Assembly: GCA_037176885.1 (NCBI GenBank)
Contig: JAWWNJ010000178.1
Span: 1-64,000, forward strand
Reading direction: 5' to 3'
DNA length: 64,000 nt
Origin: Favolaschia claudopus
Taxonomy: Eukaryota > Basidiomycota > Agaricomycetes > Agaricales > Mycenaceae
The stretch's first letter is position 1, and each line of letters begins with the position of its first letter. Position numbers and translations under genes: made by a program. Below the pieces are notes generated by a model. It searched no databases and was not told where the DNA came from. It saw only the letters and a list, made by a program, of their open reading frames with translations. Positions 24,294 to 36,300 of this stretch are shown here, in pieces.

Positions 24294-27200
24294 TTACCAC
24301 CCCGTAAATTCCTTCCAGGTTATCCACATAGCATCATTTTCGACGTAGTCCGCTGGGAGATGATGTTGCACATATTCTAACATGTCGATTGGTGGGTCCG
24401 AGAACGTCTGCCAGTCCGATTTTGTGTTGGGAATCGTAGTAGTTATGTGTGGGAGGGACTTACTTGAACCCACTTCAATATGTTATGCCAGTGATGGTGC
24501 ACATTAGGTAGGTCAGTCTTAACATAATGATGAGTGGAATGTCATTCAAGACAGCGCAATCCTCACCTCGGAAGTGTCGTAAATAAATGAGGAAATGTGT
24601 TCTTTATTGCAGCGTAGAACGTTGAGAAGAACGGGAGCCGGTGGACATGATCGCAAGATATATGACCAGGAAGGTGGAACCCAGGGCCTGTAAATGTCGT
24701 GGAAATGAGACAGAAAGACAATCCAATATATACTACATATATCACCACTTCTGTGCCCTTCCGATTTCATTCAAGAACCATATTGCGGTCACCTCCAGCG
24801 AAGGATCAGGATGGAGATCCCGAATTCGTGTCGGATGTGCGACAGAACATAAAAAAAGAGCCCATATGCTGTTATCACAGGTTTCCAGCTTGGGCCGGGT
24901 AGCGGAGATGATGGTTCGGACGTCTTTGTCTGAGAGTCGTTGAATTTCGGGAACCATGTTGGATGTGAAGAACCGAGTTCCTTCTTTATCTAGAGGGAGA
25001 GAGCCAAGTCGATATATGTGTATGATTCTGAGAAGATCAGATGAAGTGGTAGACTGGACGAAGTCGATGCTGGGGGGTTCACGTTCTGGGGTCCCAGGGA
25101 GACACCGTGTGATAAGAACACGAAGGCAGCGATCGTTGAATAGTCCGATAAAGAAGTTTTCTTCCCATTCCTGAATCAAATCAAGGGGGGCTTGTTGAAG
25201 CTAGTAGCAGTTGATTTCAAAAGTCGGACGATGTAAGAAACCGGAAGTGTGTGCGTACTTCAAGCCATTCAATGAAACGCCGACTGCACTGCACGGGAAA
25301 TTCAAACGACATTATCAAGTCCAAGTTGATGCGATACAGAAGAGGTGTTAGCTTCGGAGTAAGCTGAGTGGTTGTGATAAATGGCAGGTGAAAAATGAGG
25401 TTCCTTCCAAATTAATTGTCAACCGGCCGCGGTGCGAATGATGATCAAGTGAACTCACTGCGGCAGATTAAACTCGTCGCTGTGGCTCGATTTTTGAGAC
25501 AGAGCCACAAGCGTATCTGTTGCGAGATTCTGTCGGTCCCTATCGCTGAAGTGAAATTTCCGAGAGCGGTTGGGATCGCGGAGAAAGTCGAGGAATGACG
25601 CATGGTATACAGATATGTGTTGGTCTACAAGTGCTTTGTGTGGTGCCAGAGAAGCTTCTATTTCAATCAGGGAATGGAGTTTTCGTATCGTCAGCACGAT
25701 CTCTGTAGGCTTCAACTGGAGGAGCTGCCCTATTTGCGCGACGGAGAGGCGACCGGTGAACTCAGCCGCGATGACTGAAAAAACGCGAGATAGCTGCGGT
25801 CGATACGGAACCACGCTCAGAATCTGAAGGTACAGCTCATCTAGAGCGGAGAAGGGCGACACATAGTTAGGATCTTGTTGTTGTGGTTGGAGCTGCGTAA
25901 CGATTACTAGACGTTCGGCCGGGTCAAAGTTATCGTCCTCCACGAATCTTATAACCGTGGCAGCATAGATAAAGTGACCGGACGATTTGTCGATTATATG
26001 ATGAATCAGGTCGTCCTCGGGCCAGGGGCAAGAGATGCTAGCCATAGCGGCGTGAGTCTCGCGAATTCGTTTAAATTCGTCGGTCAGATAGACCTCGACA
26101 TCTTCCGAGGAGCCTGGGACGATTAGGTGCGCATAGGAAGAGAGTGCAGCCTCGCCGAACACCTGTTTGATATGAGCCTCTGGCCTGCTGACAATGAGAA
26201 TGCGCAGCAAGGGCTGGGAGGCGAGGAATTTAGCGAGGGAGCGCAATATCTCCTGTTGTCGGGTTTCGTCCTGACATTCATCGAGGCCGTCGATGACGAT
26301 GACCAAGCTACTAGTACGGTCATTAGAAGCCTCGGCGTCATTGTAGGGATCGACCACAAGTCGCTGGAGCTGAGCAGGAAGCGATTTATCGATTAGAGCG
26401 GGATTGGATGTCAAGTGCATGGCAATAGCGGCTTTGAAGGCGGGGGAAATCAGAGCAAGCTGATAAGCGATCGTTGGCCAGAGTTTGGTGGCATTTCCGC
26501 GAGACGGGTGGCCTCGTTTGAAAAAGAAGCTGCCGGCAAGGGAAGCTTGGCCTTGGAGGTCCTCGCAAAAAGACTGGGCGATGGCAGACTTGCCGGTCCC
26601 TGCGGGGCCGTGCATCCACAGAATTTGCGACGCGGAGTCGCTGGTATCTTGCGACCAAGTGGTTAGACGCTCGAGGATTTCCAGCCGGGTGTTTGGGTGA
26701 CAGGGTGGGTGGGTGAAGCTCTCGCCGGCGTCGTGAGTGGCGTTGGTGGCAGATGCGTTGTATAAAATGCGAAGCGCTATAGCTTCTGTCAGACAATAAC
26801 AAACGAGGACGATTTTTCGGGAACTGCGTACCGGCATCAATCTATGAGAGACGTCCATCCTTGGTCCGTAAAATAAATAAAAAAAGCAAAGGCGTACTAC
26901 ATACGTTCGAATTATCGATCTTATTCTCGATTGACATGGTAATCTCAAGCTGGCAGCACGTTAGGAAAAGCTCCATCATCTAGTTGCATACTTACATGGA
27001 AAGATTTGAGTCGTCCATCGATTTTCCGTATTGCGGTCTCGATAATCTCGATATCTTCGTCACTCTCGAGAATTTTCTTCAGCGTGCTCCGTTTCAGCAG
27101 GGTGTCCAGGTCTGCCAATTCGGTGATCAGGTATCTTGAGCAAGATTCACAGTAAGCGCAACAGAATGGTGAAGGAAAAAGAGAAATAGTAAATCCCGGC

Positions 27201-27741
27201 GTACTCGGAAAACGCGCGAATCCGGGTCTTTGCTTTGGCGGATGGGCTTTCCGGCAGCGCGGAGTTGACGATGTCTACGTGGTGCGAGACTTCCTCGAAC
27301 AGAGCACGGAAGTGGTCGTCATTTTCGGATACGGTCTAAGTAGATTCGCTTGGAATAGAGCAGAATTGGAGAAGGAAGCCATGGTGCTCACCGTAGCGAG
27401 ATCAATGACACTATTGACGATGTTAAAGGGGATTTTGAATGGCGTGCCTTCGAGCATTGGTTCCACCTTGCTTAGTAAAAGGATCAGTCCGGATTTGAGC
27501 GTTCGGAGGTGATTGGAGTGGAGGACGGTGTTGGGTGGTCCTGATCATTGGAGAGCGTATTTTTGTGAAAACAGGCCAGAGATGAAGAAAGATATGTACT
27601 GTGCTGGGTGCTGTCCGCCGACTCGGAGTCCTGGGAGATAGCTGTAGCGGCGGTATGGTTGCTCCCCGACCCACTCTGCCCTGGATTCGGTCTCCGAGTT
27701 CTTGTAGACCGCCGTGCGAGAAGTCCTTTCAATGTCTTCAT
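24294..27741 (-). CDS. NACHT-domain NLR-like protein, 12 exons
   Basis: The start ATG is at 27741. Exons: 27741-27600, 27540-27392, 27335-27205, 27134-26996, 26949-26905, 26841-26832 (10 nt), 26785-25459, 25363-25259, 25200-24746, 24687-24567, 24517-24464, 24407-24294. All joins keep phase except exon 7 to 8. The N-terminal exons give the helical leader found in mushroom NLR-like proteins (TPFKIPFNIVNSVIDLAT). The large exon holds the P-loop HGPAGTGKSAIAQ, Walker B LVIVIDGLDEC and a sensor-type LRILIVSRPEAH, then the helical region after NACHT. Such proteins are thought to act in cytosolic non-self recognition and cell-death signalling. No WD40, ankyrin or TPR array is present; the C terminus is a family-type tail ending EFTGW. 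At 25457 the donor reads CAGTGAGT where CAG|GTGAGT would restore phase, so the annotated protein may stop early. Confidence 0.85.
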
Positions 27742-28369
27742 CGTAGATCACCACTGTTATCTTTCGGCTCGAAGTCGTGCAGTCGTCGTCGTGGTGGTGA
27801 AAGGCAAAGAGAAGAAGGCGATGCCTGTCAATCAAAGAATGTGCCCGACTCGGAGATTCTCAACAGCTTGAGGTATTTTTGGGATTGTTCTGTGTGAGGT
27901 GATTCTCCATGCGAGTCTGGTCGGGTGACGGTTCATTAATATCGAGGGGAGGCAGGACATTGTTGGATTCGAGATACCGTGTATAGGGGCAAACAACCTT
28001 CTAGCTATGATTCGTTTTACGCAGCACGCGATAGCGAGCGAAATTCAAGAGGAATATGCGTCGTTGGGGCGACAGAAGGAACTGGTGGTTCAAATTAAAT
28101 CTCTCCAGGAGCAGATGAAAATAGACATGCACCGGAGTCATTACAAGAGGATGGTAATTGAGGTTCGGAAGAAGAAAAGGATTTGACGGAAGTCGACGCT
28201 GCGACAGAAATAAATCGACGTCAAACGCGCGTACGCACGGAACTTCAAAGAGGGGACTTGCTGGGCTGCGTATGAATGGACGTCGACCAAATACAAGGCC
28301 CGGCAACTACCCAGCCTTCAAACCAGGTGCGTAGACTGGTATGTCTTTGTGTTCCGTCAACCTGATCGC
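27742..28369. other. Upstream of the NLR gene
   Basis: Probably the NLR promoter plus unassigned sequence. It contains one small coiled-coil frame, listed separately. Confidence 0.4.
28007..28186 (+). CDS. Small coiled-coil frame, 59 codons
   Basis: ATG at 28007, stop TGA at 28184-28186. The product is charged and heptad-like (SEIQEEYASLGRQKELVVQI, then KSLQEQMK) and ends KKKRI. It could be a short protein or the last exon of a lost gene. There is no paralogue in the window, and no promoter or splice evidence. Confidence 0.3.
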   Translation: MIRFTQHAIASEIQEEYASLGRQKELVVQIKSLQEQMKIDMHRSHYKRMVIEVRKKKRI

Positions 28370-28555
28370 ATTGAGGGGATGGACATAGATGCTGATATGC
28401 GTGAAGTATATAAGTTGGTTAGATAGAATACCAAGGCTCGGGGTGAGAAGTCGAAAGTAGAGGTGGGTAATGCCAAGAGAGAGAAATTGAGAAAGGGGCG
28501 AAGATGATTTGTTAACGAGTGAATCTGTAATGCGAAAGGAAGAGAAAACTAAGCG
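28370..28555 (-). pseudogene. Zn2Cys6 factor, relic C
   Basis: Matches 13687-13870 of copy A: the exon for FDFPPRALIFDLIDLYFTQ appears as FDFSPRALVFYLTNLY and then shifts frame. Only this exon and its flanking intron survive. About 300 bases further on comes the regulatory block that lies upstream of copy A, so a deletion removed the N-terminal half. Confidence 0.75.
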
Positions 28556-28854
28556 ATCATAATAAGTAAATTAGCATCGAAATTTAGGGAATCATCGAGA
28601 GCCTACAGTTACGCCACAACAAGAAGGGAGCTAGAGTGAGAATGCGCACAGTAGTCTCGGTCAATCAAGGTCGTGAGTCCCAGTATTGGCATTGAAAGTT
28701 GAGTCTTGACTCAATCTTCATGGATGATCGAACGACTCGAGAATTTGACTGTCGATCAATGAGGTGAGACACTCTGAATCGAACCCAGAGACACTAAGAT
28801 AGCCTTCCCAACATCAATAGTAATTTGAAGATTTGAGGAGGAGCGAGCGATTCG

Positions 28855-29015
28855 GGCGGCGAAGAAACTATGGTGATGGTGAAGTGCAAGCCGTGTCCGG
28901 AATTCGCTGATGCATGTCACATGTGAGTCATGTGTGACCTCCGTTGCTCTTCCCGAACCACCACCTCGATTGACCTCGACGCGCCCCCAGCTTCCGCCAT
29001 ATACGGCCATATCCT
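28855..29015. promoter_or_regulatory. Second copy of the E-box/TGAGTCAT block
   Basis: Shares CACATGTG overlapping TGAGTCAT and the following GTGAC and CCACCTCGA with 15325-15490. It sits between relic C and GC-rich segment 3, the same relative position as at copy A. Confidence 0.5.
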
Positions 29016-32000
29016 CGCAATTACTTCATTCAACTTGAAACTCTTCGGTCTTGTACCAACATAATCAGCCCTGCCCACTTTATTTCGAGGAAATTAAAAA
29101 TCGGCAAATTGTGGTCTCGCCTTTGGACTCTTTCAGGGACTCTTTTGGGTTGCGGTAAATGGATAATTACAAGTGAAAAGCGTCGACCCTTCAAGACGTC
29201 TCTCTTAGCAGCGTCGAATTGGACTTCGATTCCCGCCGCAAATCTCGTTTCTCTCCCAGAACAAACGGAGAGGCGAGGCGTTCGTCCAATTGGAATCAAA
29301 TCGCTACATCTTTCATCAACAGTGGATTAGGGTTGCTAGAGACCTGATATTTGAGATTCATGTGCGGTGAGTCCCTCATTCTTGCCAAATTTGTTACCAA
29401 GTCCTCATATCCCTATCCCAAGCCCACGTCCAATAATCTCTGTATGATTCAAAACTAAACTGATGCTAAAACTCTGTAGACATCCTCATCGACGCTGTAG
29501 CTCTCTGTCTCAGAGTCAGTAGTCCCGCTCTGCTTTGTCGAAACCACCATCGTCTGCCTCGAGGAACCCGACGCGACCTACGCTTGTGACGGCGGTAACC
29601 CAGGACCTTCGTGCAGGTGGGTACATAGTAACTGTTTTATCCTTCTTACCTTGCCCGGTTTCACTTTCCTCGCCGCTCGCCATCCTTCTCGTTTTCCGTA
29701 TACCGAGCACCACGCTCATTCCCTTCATCGTAGATTATGGCCTTATCGCATCCAGTCAATGACTCCTTAACGAGAAGTATCCCGACCGGCGACGCCGCCC
29801 GCCCCCGTCTCTCTCGTTAGATTCAAAGATATCGCTGTCGATGGTGTGTCTCATTCATCTCTGTCACTAGCTCTCTCTACTGAAGCACGCATCAGCCATT
29901 CTTGCCGCTCCAGGTGTTGGCTGCGGACACCACGCACGCATGACGATGGCTTCGTCCCCCGACGTCTACGAACGGTGAGGTTCCGTCGTCAGCCTCGTGT
30001 CCGCCACCTCGCTGTTGCCCCGCTGGCAACGCTCCGTTCGCGCTCGCTCAGAATACCCGCTCGCTGCCCCCGCAAACACCTTCTCCGGAAACCCCACCAA
30101 CCTCACTTCCACATCGTCCTCAGCCAGCGCAGCACATCATCGCGATAGGCTGCTGCGGCTCCGCCCACCGCCGCGAGGCCCGTGACGCCATATCGCCTCG
30201 GGCGTATGGCGGCGTGCACCGAATCCGAATGGTGCAGGGGCTGATAGAGAAGGAGAGGCTGGGAGGAGGGCTTTAGTGAGGCCGGGGGATGAGGAACGAG
30301 GATCGGAGAGTTACACGGAGGGAGGGAGGGGACAAAGACTGGATCGGTGGGAAGGAAGGAAGAGGAGGAGGAGATGGCCAGCCGCTACCCACACCACATC
30401 CTCCTTCGTGCCAGGCCACCTCGCTTTCGCGTGTCGCTGCCCCACTTCCAGCCAAAGATCTTCTCTCCCCGCACGCTGTCCATGTGCTTTGATCGCTCGT
30501 TTCGCTCACGCTGGTGGGATTTGCGAACGCGGGTAGGCGCGCGTCGAGCGGATCATCCGCAGTGACGCTTCGCGCTGGCGGTGCGGGTTGCTGATCCCCC
30601 TCGATATGCGGGCCTCGGGGTGGCGGCGCGGTTACTCGATTCCGTCGGAGCTGGAGAGGAGGATGAGGGTGCGCGAGTGGACGTAGGCGTGGTGGGTGTG
30701 GGGTCCGCAAGCAAGGTCGTCCGCCGTTCGCGTGTTTCGGGCCCGGGTGAGGCCAGGGGTGAGGAGAGGGGACTGACCGAGCGGCTGGAAGGGCGGAGTG
30801 GAAGGATGAGGAGGAGGGAGGGTTGGTGGAGGTCGAATGTGGGATGAGGGAATGAGGAGAGGGGGAAACGAGATGCACCTGTCGCTCGTGCACGCCGCGA
30901 CCTTACATTTCCGCCCGTTATGCCGGTTTCCTTTGTCGACACTATGGCCCTATGACCACCTTACCATCCTCTCGCGCCGCCCGCCTTCGACACCATCGGT
31001 CTCTGCCTCCGCATCCTCAGCCCCGTCATCGCTGTCAATGCTCACTTCTGCGCTCCAAGGGCACCTCGACTGCTCACGGACGGCGCATGCACGACCAGCG
31101 ACGCGCTCTGGAGGTTACCGCCCCCGATCCGCTCTCGACCACTCGTTTCTGACGAAGGCGGGGTGCGGGGGTAAGGGTAACGCTGGGGTATGCTGAGGGC
31201 GCGAGTTGTCGGCGACGATGCCGACGATTCTCGTCGATAATTCTTCCGGCTCCTCGTCATCGTCATTCGGCCGGACGAGGAGAAGAGGCAGAGGAGGTGT
31301 CGACGCATGGTGCGCTGGAGCGTGATGACGAGAGGATGGGGAAAGGGAGCGATGACAGAGGAGAGGGGCGTGAGGCAAGGAGAGGGGATGGTGGCTTCGA
31401 AAACTCGTTTTGATGATCCCTGGTTACTGGTGCGCGCAGTCTGGCAAGGGTAATCATGATGCAGCGAGATCGAGTTCCATGTGGGGACTTGCGTCGAGGT
31501 GAAAATGGCTGAGAAGGAGAGGGTGGTCGGGCAGGCGAGGCCGCGTATCCGAGGGCACCGACAATTGTGGTCGTGGTCATCGTCCGGTTGGAATGCGTCT
31601 CGGCCGGCCATGATACGGGTGATGCGGGGCGGGCGATGGGTGTATCATGAGGAGCGGTCGACTTCTGCAGAGAGGTGTGTGTGCACAAGGGTGGATTATG
31701 AGACGATGTGAGTTCTCTATGGGTCACACCGTCAGTGCTCAATACTGATCGTGTAATAGCTCATGCTATCCTCTAAGAGCCTTCATTTGGCCGTCAAGCA
31801 CCTAGACAATGTCTCCTCATTTCCCGCCTCTACGATGACAAATGATTGACCCACTCAAGATGCTGCTCGCTCCACCCGAGCCCCACGCGATCTTCAGATG
31901 CTATGTATCGCTTCTCGCCTGAAACTAGTCATCATCGACCCGTACCTTGCTATCCGGTTTGTAACCTACCTTGTAACCGACGCCATGGCGGACCTCCGCA

Positions 32001-32260
32001 GATTTGTTTCACCCCCTTTCACCCTCCACCGTCGAGACCCGACCTTCGCCTTCTTGAAGCAAGCTTCTTCCGATTCTTGGGCTCTCGTCACTGGCCGAAG
32101 ACGTCCGCGTCGTCCCATACCGCTAGCGTCTCTCCATGGAGTTGACCACGCGTTCTTCTTCTCTCTGCGGGGGCCGGGACACGCGCTGGTATGCGGTGCT
32201 GGGGGCCTGTGGCGACGAATCGACGGATCTTCTCAGTTCTCAGCAGTCTGCGACAGCGGA
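29016..32260. other. GC-rich segment 3, paralogue of segment 2
   Basis: Collinear with 15490-19310. Matches are an intron near 29369-29481, the exon end HFHIVL....TSSR-stop at 30148, a patch at 31195-31590 in which minus-strand RPNDDDEEPEELSTRI is open where segment 2 has a stop, and plus-strand ALVTGRR/DHAFFFS at about 32080-32165. Segment 3 shows a longer open plus frame (31898-32302) than segment 2. No family is identified. Confidence 0.35.
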
Positions 32261-33343
32261 GTGGTGAGGCCATGTTTGGTTGTGCTTGTCAGCAGCCCCT
32301 GAATGAAACAGAACTTTTCGGAGGAAAACCTCGAAATCAAATTACCCGACCATCCGAATCAGCTTCTGTCACTACCTCCTGCAGATCGTGAGTACACGTT
32401 CCGTATTCTTTCTAGGGCTGGGTATGAATTTTGGGTATAATACGTATTATACATGTATTTTTCTCTGTATTTACTGTATTTTGAGTATCGAAAGTCTCCC
32501 CTTCAAACCCGACCTGCCATCTGTCCCGATACAGCTGCTAAATCGGCTGCCGAGCCGATGAGTTGCACATCCAACATCAGAGTTGCAGTTTACCACCGAA
32601 ATTTCTCAGCCTCAAGGGCCAAAACGCACCAAATTGCACCCGGGAATCATACATTTAATACGTTGCCTCCGAGGGCCCTCTCGTATTGAAGGTATCATAC
32701 AGTATTATACGGCGTATAATACTGGTTGTATAATACACCGGCATTCCATACCCGGCACTAGCGCTAGCACTTACTCACCATGGGATTGTCGTTCGACGTT
32801 GCGTCAGTTTCGGTCCATCGGTGGAATTTGACTTCGCAATTCCGCCGCGATCGTCTCTCGCTTCGCTGCTTCCTCGGTTCCGGAATAGCTGCTGGAATTT
32901 TCTCTGGTGCCTAGCCCTTGCTTTCTGCAAGGCTGTGGTTTTCTCCCCGAGAGGAAAGTCCGCGTCTTGCCGGCAGATCGTCAATGTCATAATTGAATTG
33001 CGACTGTTTCTTACGCTTCTTCTCGTCCGTATACCAACGTCCCTCAGCACCTCTGAGTATTCCATAGCTGTCTTTGGGTGTTGTTCCCGTCACTCTCGTG
33101 AGACGCCGTTCCAATATTTTTTGTTTGGTAAATATAATTAATGCATCTTGCTTAACAGCCGCGAGGAAACATGGAGGAGGATCCCCTCGACATCCATCGT
33201 TAAGCATGTTCAAATTCGCTCTCGTTAAGTAAACTAATGTGATTTAATTATCAACCGTAAAGAAGGGCCCGGAAGGCAGTAGTCTGATTCCCCTTGACCC
33301 TGCGGCGTCTCGTGGGTTTGAATACGTTCCATAAACGTCAGCA
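32261..33343. other. Intergenic with a small TA-flanked element
   Basis: Apart from the MITE at 32415-32758, a minus-strand frame (33213-32911) and an overlapping one (33065-32775) are open. The latter ends at a good GTGAGTAAG donor, so the MITE may sit in an intron. No motif is recognised. Confidence 0.35.
32415..32758. mobile_element. MITE with TA flanks, about 344 bp
   Basis: Inverted ends GGGCTGGGTATGAATTT and, from the other side, GTGCCGGGTATGGAATG, each flanked by TA. Subterminal palindromes GTATAATACGTATTATAC occur at both ends. There is no coding capacity. TA flanks and size fit Tc1/mariner-type MITEs. Confidence 0.75.
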
Positions 33344-36300
33344 CTACAAGCGACGTTCAGTGAACATTTGATCCAGAGAACTGTAGAGCAAATGAAGCTT
33401 TCTCCAATCCAGCATAAACTCTCCAATCCAACCGAAAGAGGTCTCGAGACGGCTGAGCGGGATCCAAATCGATGGAAAATCGATGGGGTTATTGGTGTTG
33501 TTGTTTTCAGTCGGCACATTAGACGAGGAGGAGCTCATATTTGGTGCGGTGGGCAGCGGAAGGTGGCCCACTGAAGCCAACTCGGATAGAATATCCCTGA
33601 ATACAAATTAGTGTCTTAAAAGCGAAGTAGAAAGTAGAAGTACGGAAAAGTCCTACCAAAGTACCCCGCAGCTTGCCAACTAAGAAGTAATTTAGTACTT
33701 TGAATGAGTTCTATGCGAAAGAGGGAAGGCCAGAGATCACTCACCGCTTCTCACACAACTTCAGAACCTGCATGCACTTGGGCATTCGTTTTTGTCTGAT
33801 ACTCCACACATTCAGCAATGGAATCATAGCGGATGTGAATACCCCGCCCTGTACGAAAAAGCAGTGATCTCGATGATCTACACGTTGGAAAGGGAGAGAA
33901 AGGAAGGGGACGGACCAGATTCAGCGGAGCACGAAATATCTACGATGACACGCGAGCGTGCCGGGTTGGTACATTTCGCCAGAGAGAGTAGTATTGCCTG
34001 CATTAATTGATAAGTTGAATGGATCAATATTCGGATCGCCGACAGGAAGGTAAATAATATTGCTTGCCGTCGCCGCAAATTTCCTTCCTAGTCACATTAT
34101 AATCGGAATAGATGGCCGATGGATGAGTATTCTCAGGTGGAAGTAGACGGGGAGAAGAACCACTGATTGGTCGAAGAAGAGCTGATTTTCTGGGGAAGGC
34201 TCGCAACGCACTGCACAACGTTCGTTTTGATCAATCCGTGGAAGATATAAAGAAAAATGGGTAGGCGTACGATGATACCGCAGCCGCTTGAGCCAATTAT
34301 TCAGCGACGAGTCCAGATCCACCAGTAAGCGCTCTTCCCAGGCGCTGTTGACGAAGAGATGATGTCGGGTTTGAGGGGGTGGGTACTGGGTGGTCAAAAT
34401 CTGTGAGGAACGAAAAGAGAAATATAGACGAAATGCACCAGGATCGTCGTTCCCACCGACAGAATATGGTCGAGGCGGAGGAGGCAGTTGAAGAATGTCA
34501 CAATGGAAGGGACACCTCCGATGTTGCTCGAATGGATGGAGGAGGTCTTCCCGAAATTAGACATCGACTTCGAGGGGTCGTTCGATGTCGAGGCTATTAT
34601 AAAACGGCAAGTCAAGACGTTATCCTCGTATAGTGATGTTCGAAGAGAGAACTGACTCGAGGTAATGAGTCCCACATGTCTTCGCTAACGTCGAGCTGAT
34701 CTGACCGTCGATGTAAATCTACAGTAAGCAGAGAATGTTGGAAGTAAGTAAGATCGAGATTCGTTTTAATGAGCAACTCGTAAAAGAATACGTACCAGAA
34801 CCCAGAGTGCCCGTTTGAAGAGCACGCCTTCAACGGATGGAGGTTGTTTTGGACCTTTTTGACGGTGGACGCCGATGTCCTGTCACGATAAGTAAAAGAG
34901 ATATGAGTGTTGATATTGGAATTAGGAATGGGGGTGAAGGACACTTACCTGTGCGAGCCGGAAGCCGAAGCCGACGAGCATCCAACAGGCTTGGGACGCA
35001 GAGGAGCCCTCAAGGAATATTACGGCGAGCTGCGGAATGTGCGTTATCAACGATAGAGTTGACTATGATTGAGAGAAAAAGAAAAAGGAGAGCTACGCAC
35101 GGAGAAATATTGCAATTCGTACAGCCTTGCTTGTCCGAAGAGGTGGTCGCCCACGGTGGAAGGGATCTGTCGAAGAGCAAGGATTATTGTGAGATGGGAT
35201 TTCATGATCGACATGTGTAAGGGAAAGGAATTATGTAGCGGGGACAACGAATTTGCCATATACCTTCAGTGTTTGGTTAAACCAACGCCACCCGCACGTC
35301 AGTCCTTCCCCAGCAATCCCAGGATCATCGCTCCATCGTGAATCGATAGCGCATACGAGAAGAAGCGTCGCTGCGAATGCGTCGTCTCTGCAACGACATC
35401 CTCGTAGGTTTACCTATTTGATTGAATGCGACAAACCGAATCTACACCTCAAATGCAGTTCACTACTCACCTCCCTCTCGAATATCGGGCGGTGGAGGCG
35501 GGGGATGTATACGTTTTGATGTGTGAAGTGTAGATCGACGAGATCGAACATTAGAGGTTGGGGTGCTAGTGGTGGCGTGCGGGGGAGAGGGATGATACTG
35601 AGTTCAACACGCAAGTGTCAGGGAATAGAACGGGCAAGGGGCGGAAATGGAGATCGAGACGCAAGTGTTCAGGGATGCAGCGGCGCCGTCGGGAAGAGAA
35701 TGAGGGCTGGAATTGGCCATGGTCGGTGTCATATGCATATTGTCTGCAGAGGGGGAAGGATGAAGAATTTGTTGTGACGAAGAGGAAGAGCAGCAGATTC
35801 GATAGAGTAGGAACTTGGAGAAGCAGAAGAAGTGTTGGCGAGAGCGAGCGTAGTTGACGGACGAGGGCTTCGGATTCGGCGAGTTGGTTTTCGAGGGTGG
35901 AGATTGATCTGGATCCATGGCTAGGATGAGGCTTCCTGCGTGATTGAGGAAATCAATAGCGCACTTTGTTCGAGAACATCCGGTCTGTGGGAGTGAAAAG
36001 AAATCAACGTAAATCAATCTTTGAAAGAGTCGAGAATTGGGAAGCGGACATAGAAGCCTACGATTGTACTCAGTAAATTGTCTCCCCCACATTCACTGCA
36101 CTTGTTAGTGGTAGCTTGAATGCCGTTGCCTAGAAGAGCAAGGCAAATAGCGTTGGCGGGAAAAATACTAGAAAATGCGGATATTTACATCGAGGTTCAG
36201 AATAGTGAATCAATAGGGTGTTTCACGGTAGGCCGATTTGGAGCCCAACTTGAGCTCCAACTTTTCTCAAGTTGGACCCCAAGTTTTTGGCCGATTTCGA

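Noticed and set aside
28740..28800. tRNA-like GGGTTCGATTC motif on the minus strand
   Set aside because: No matching A box or cloverleaf could be drawn around it.
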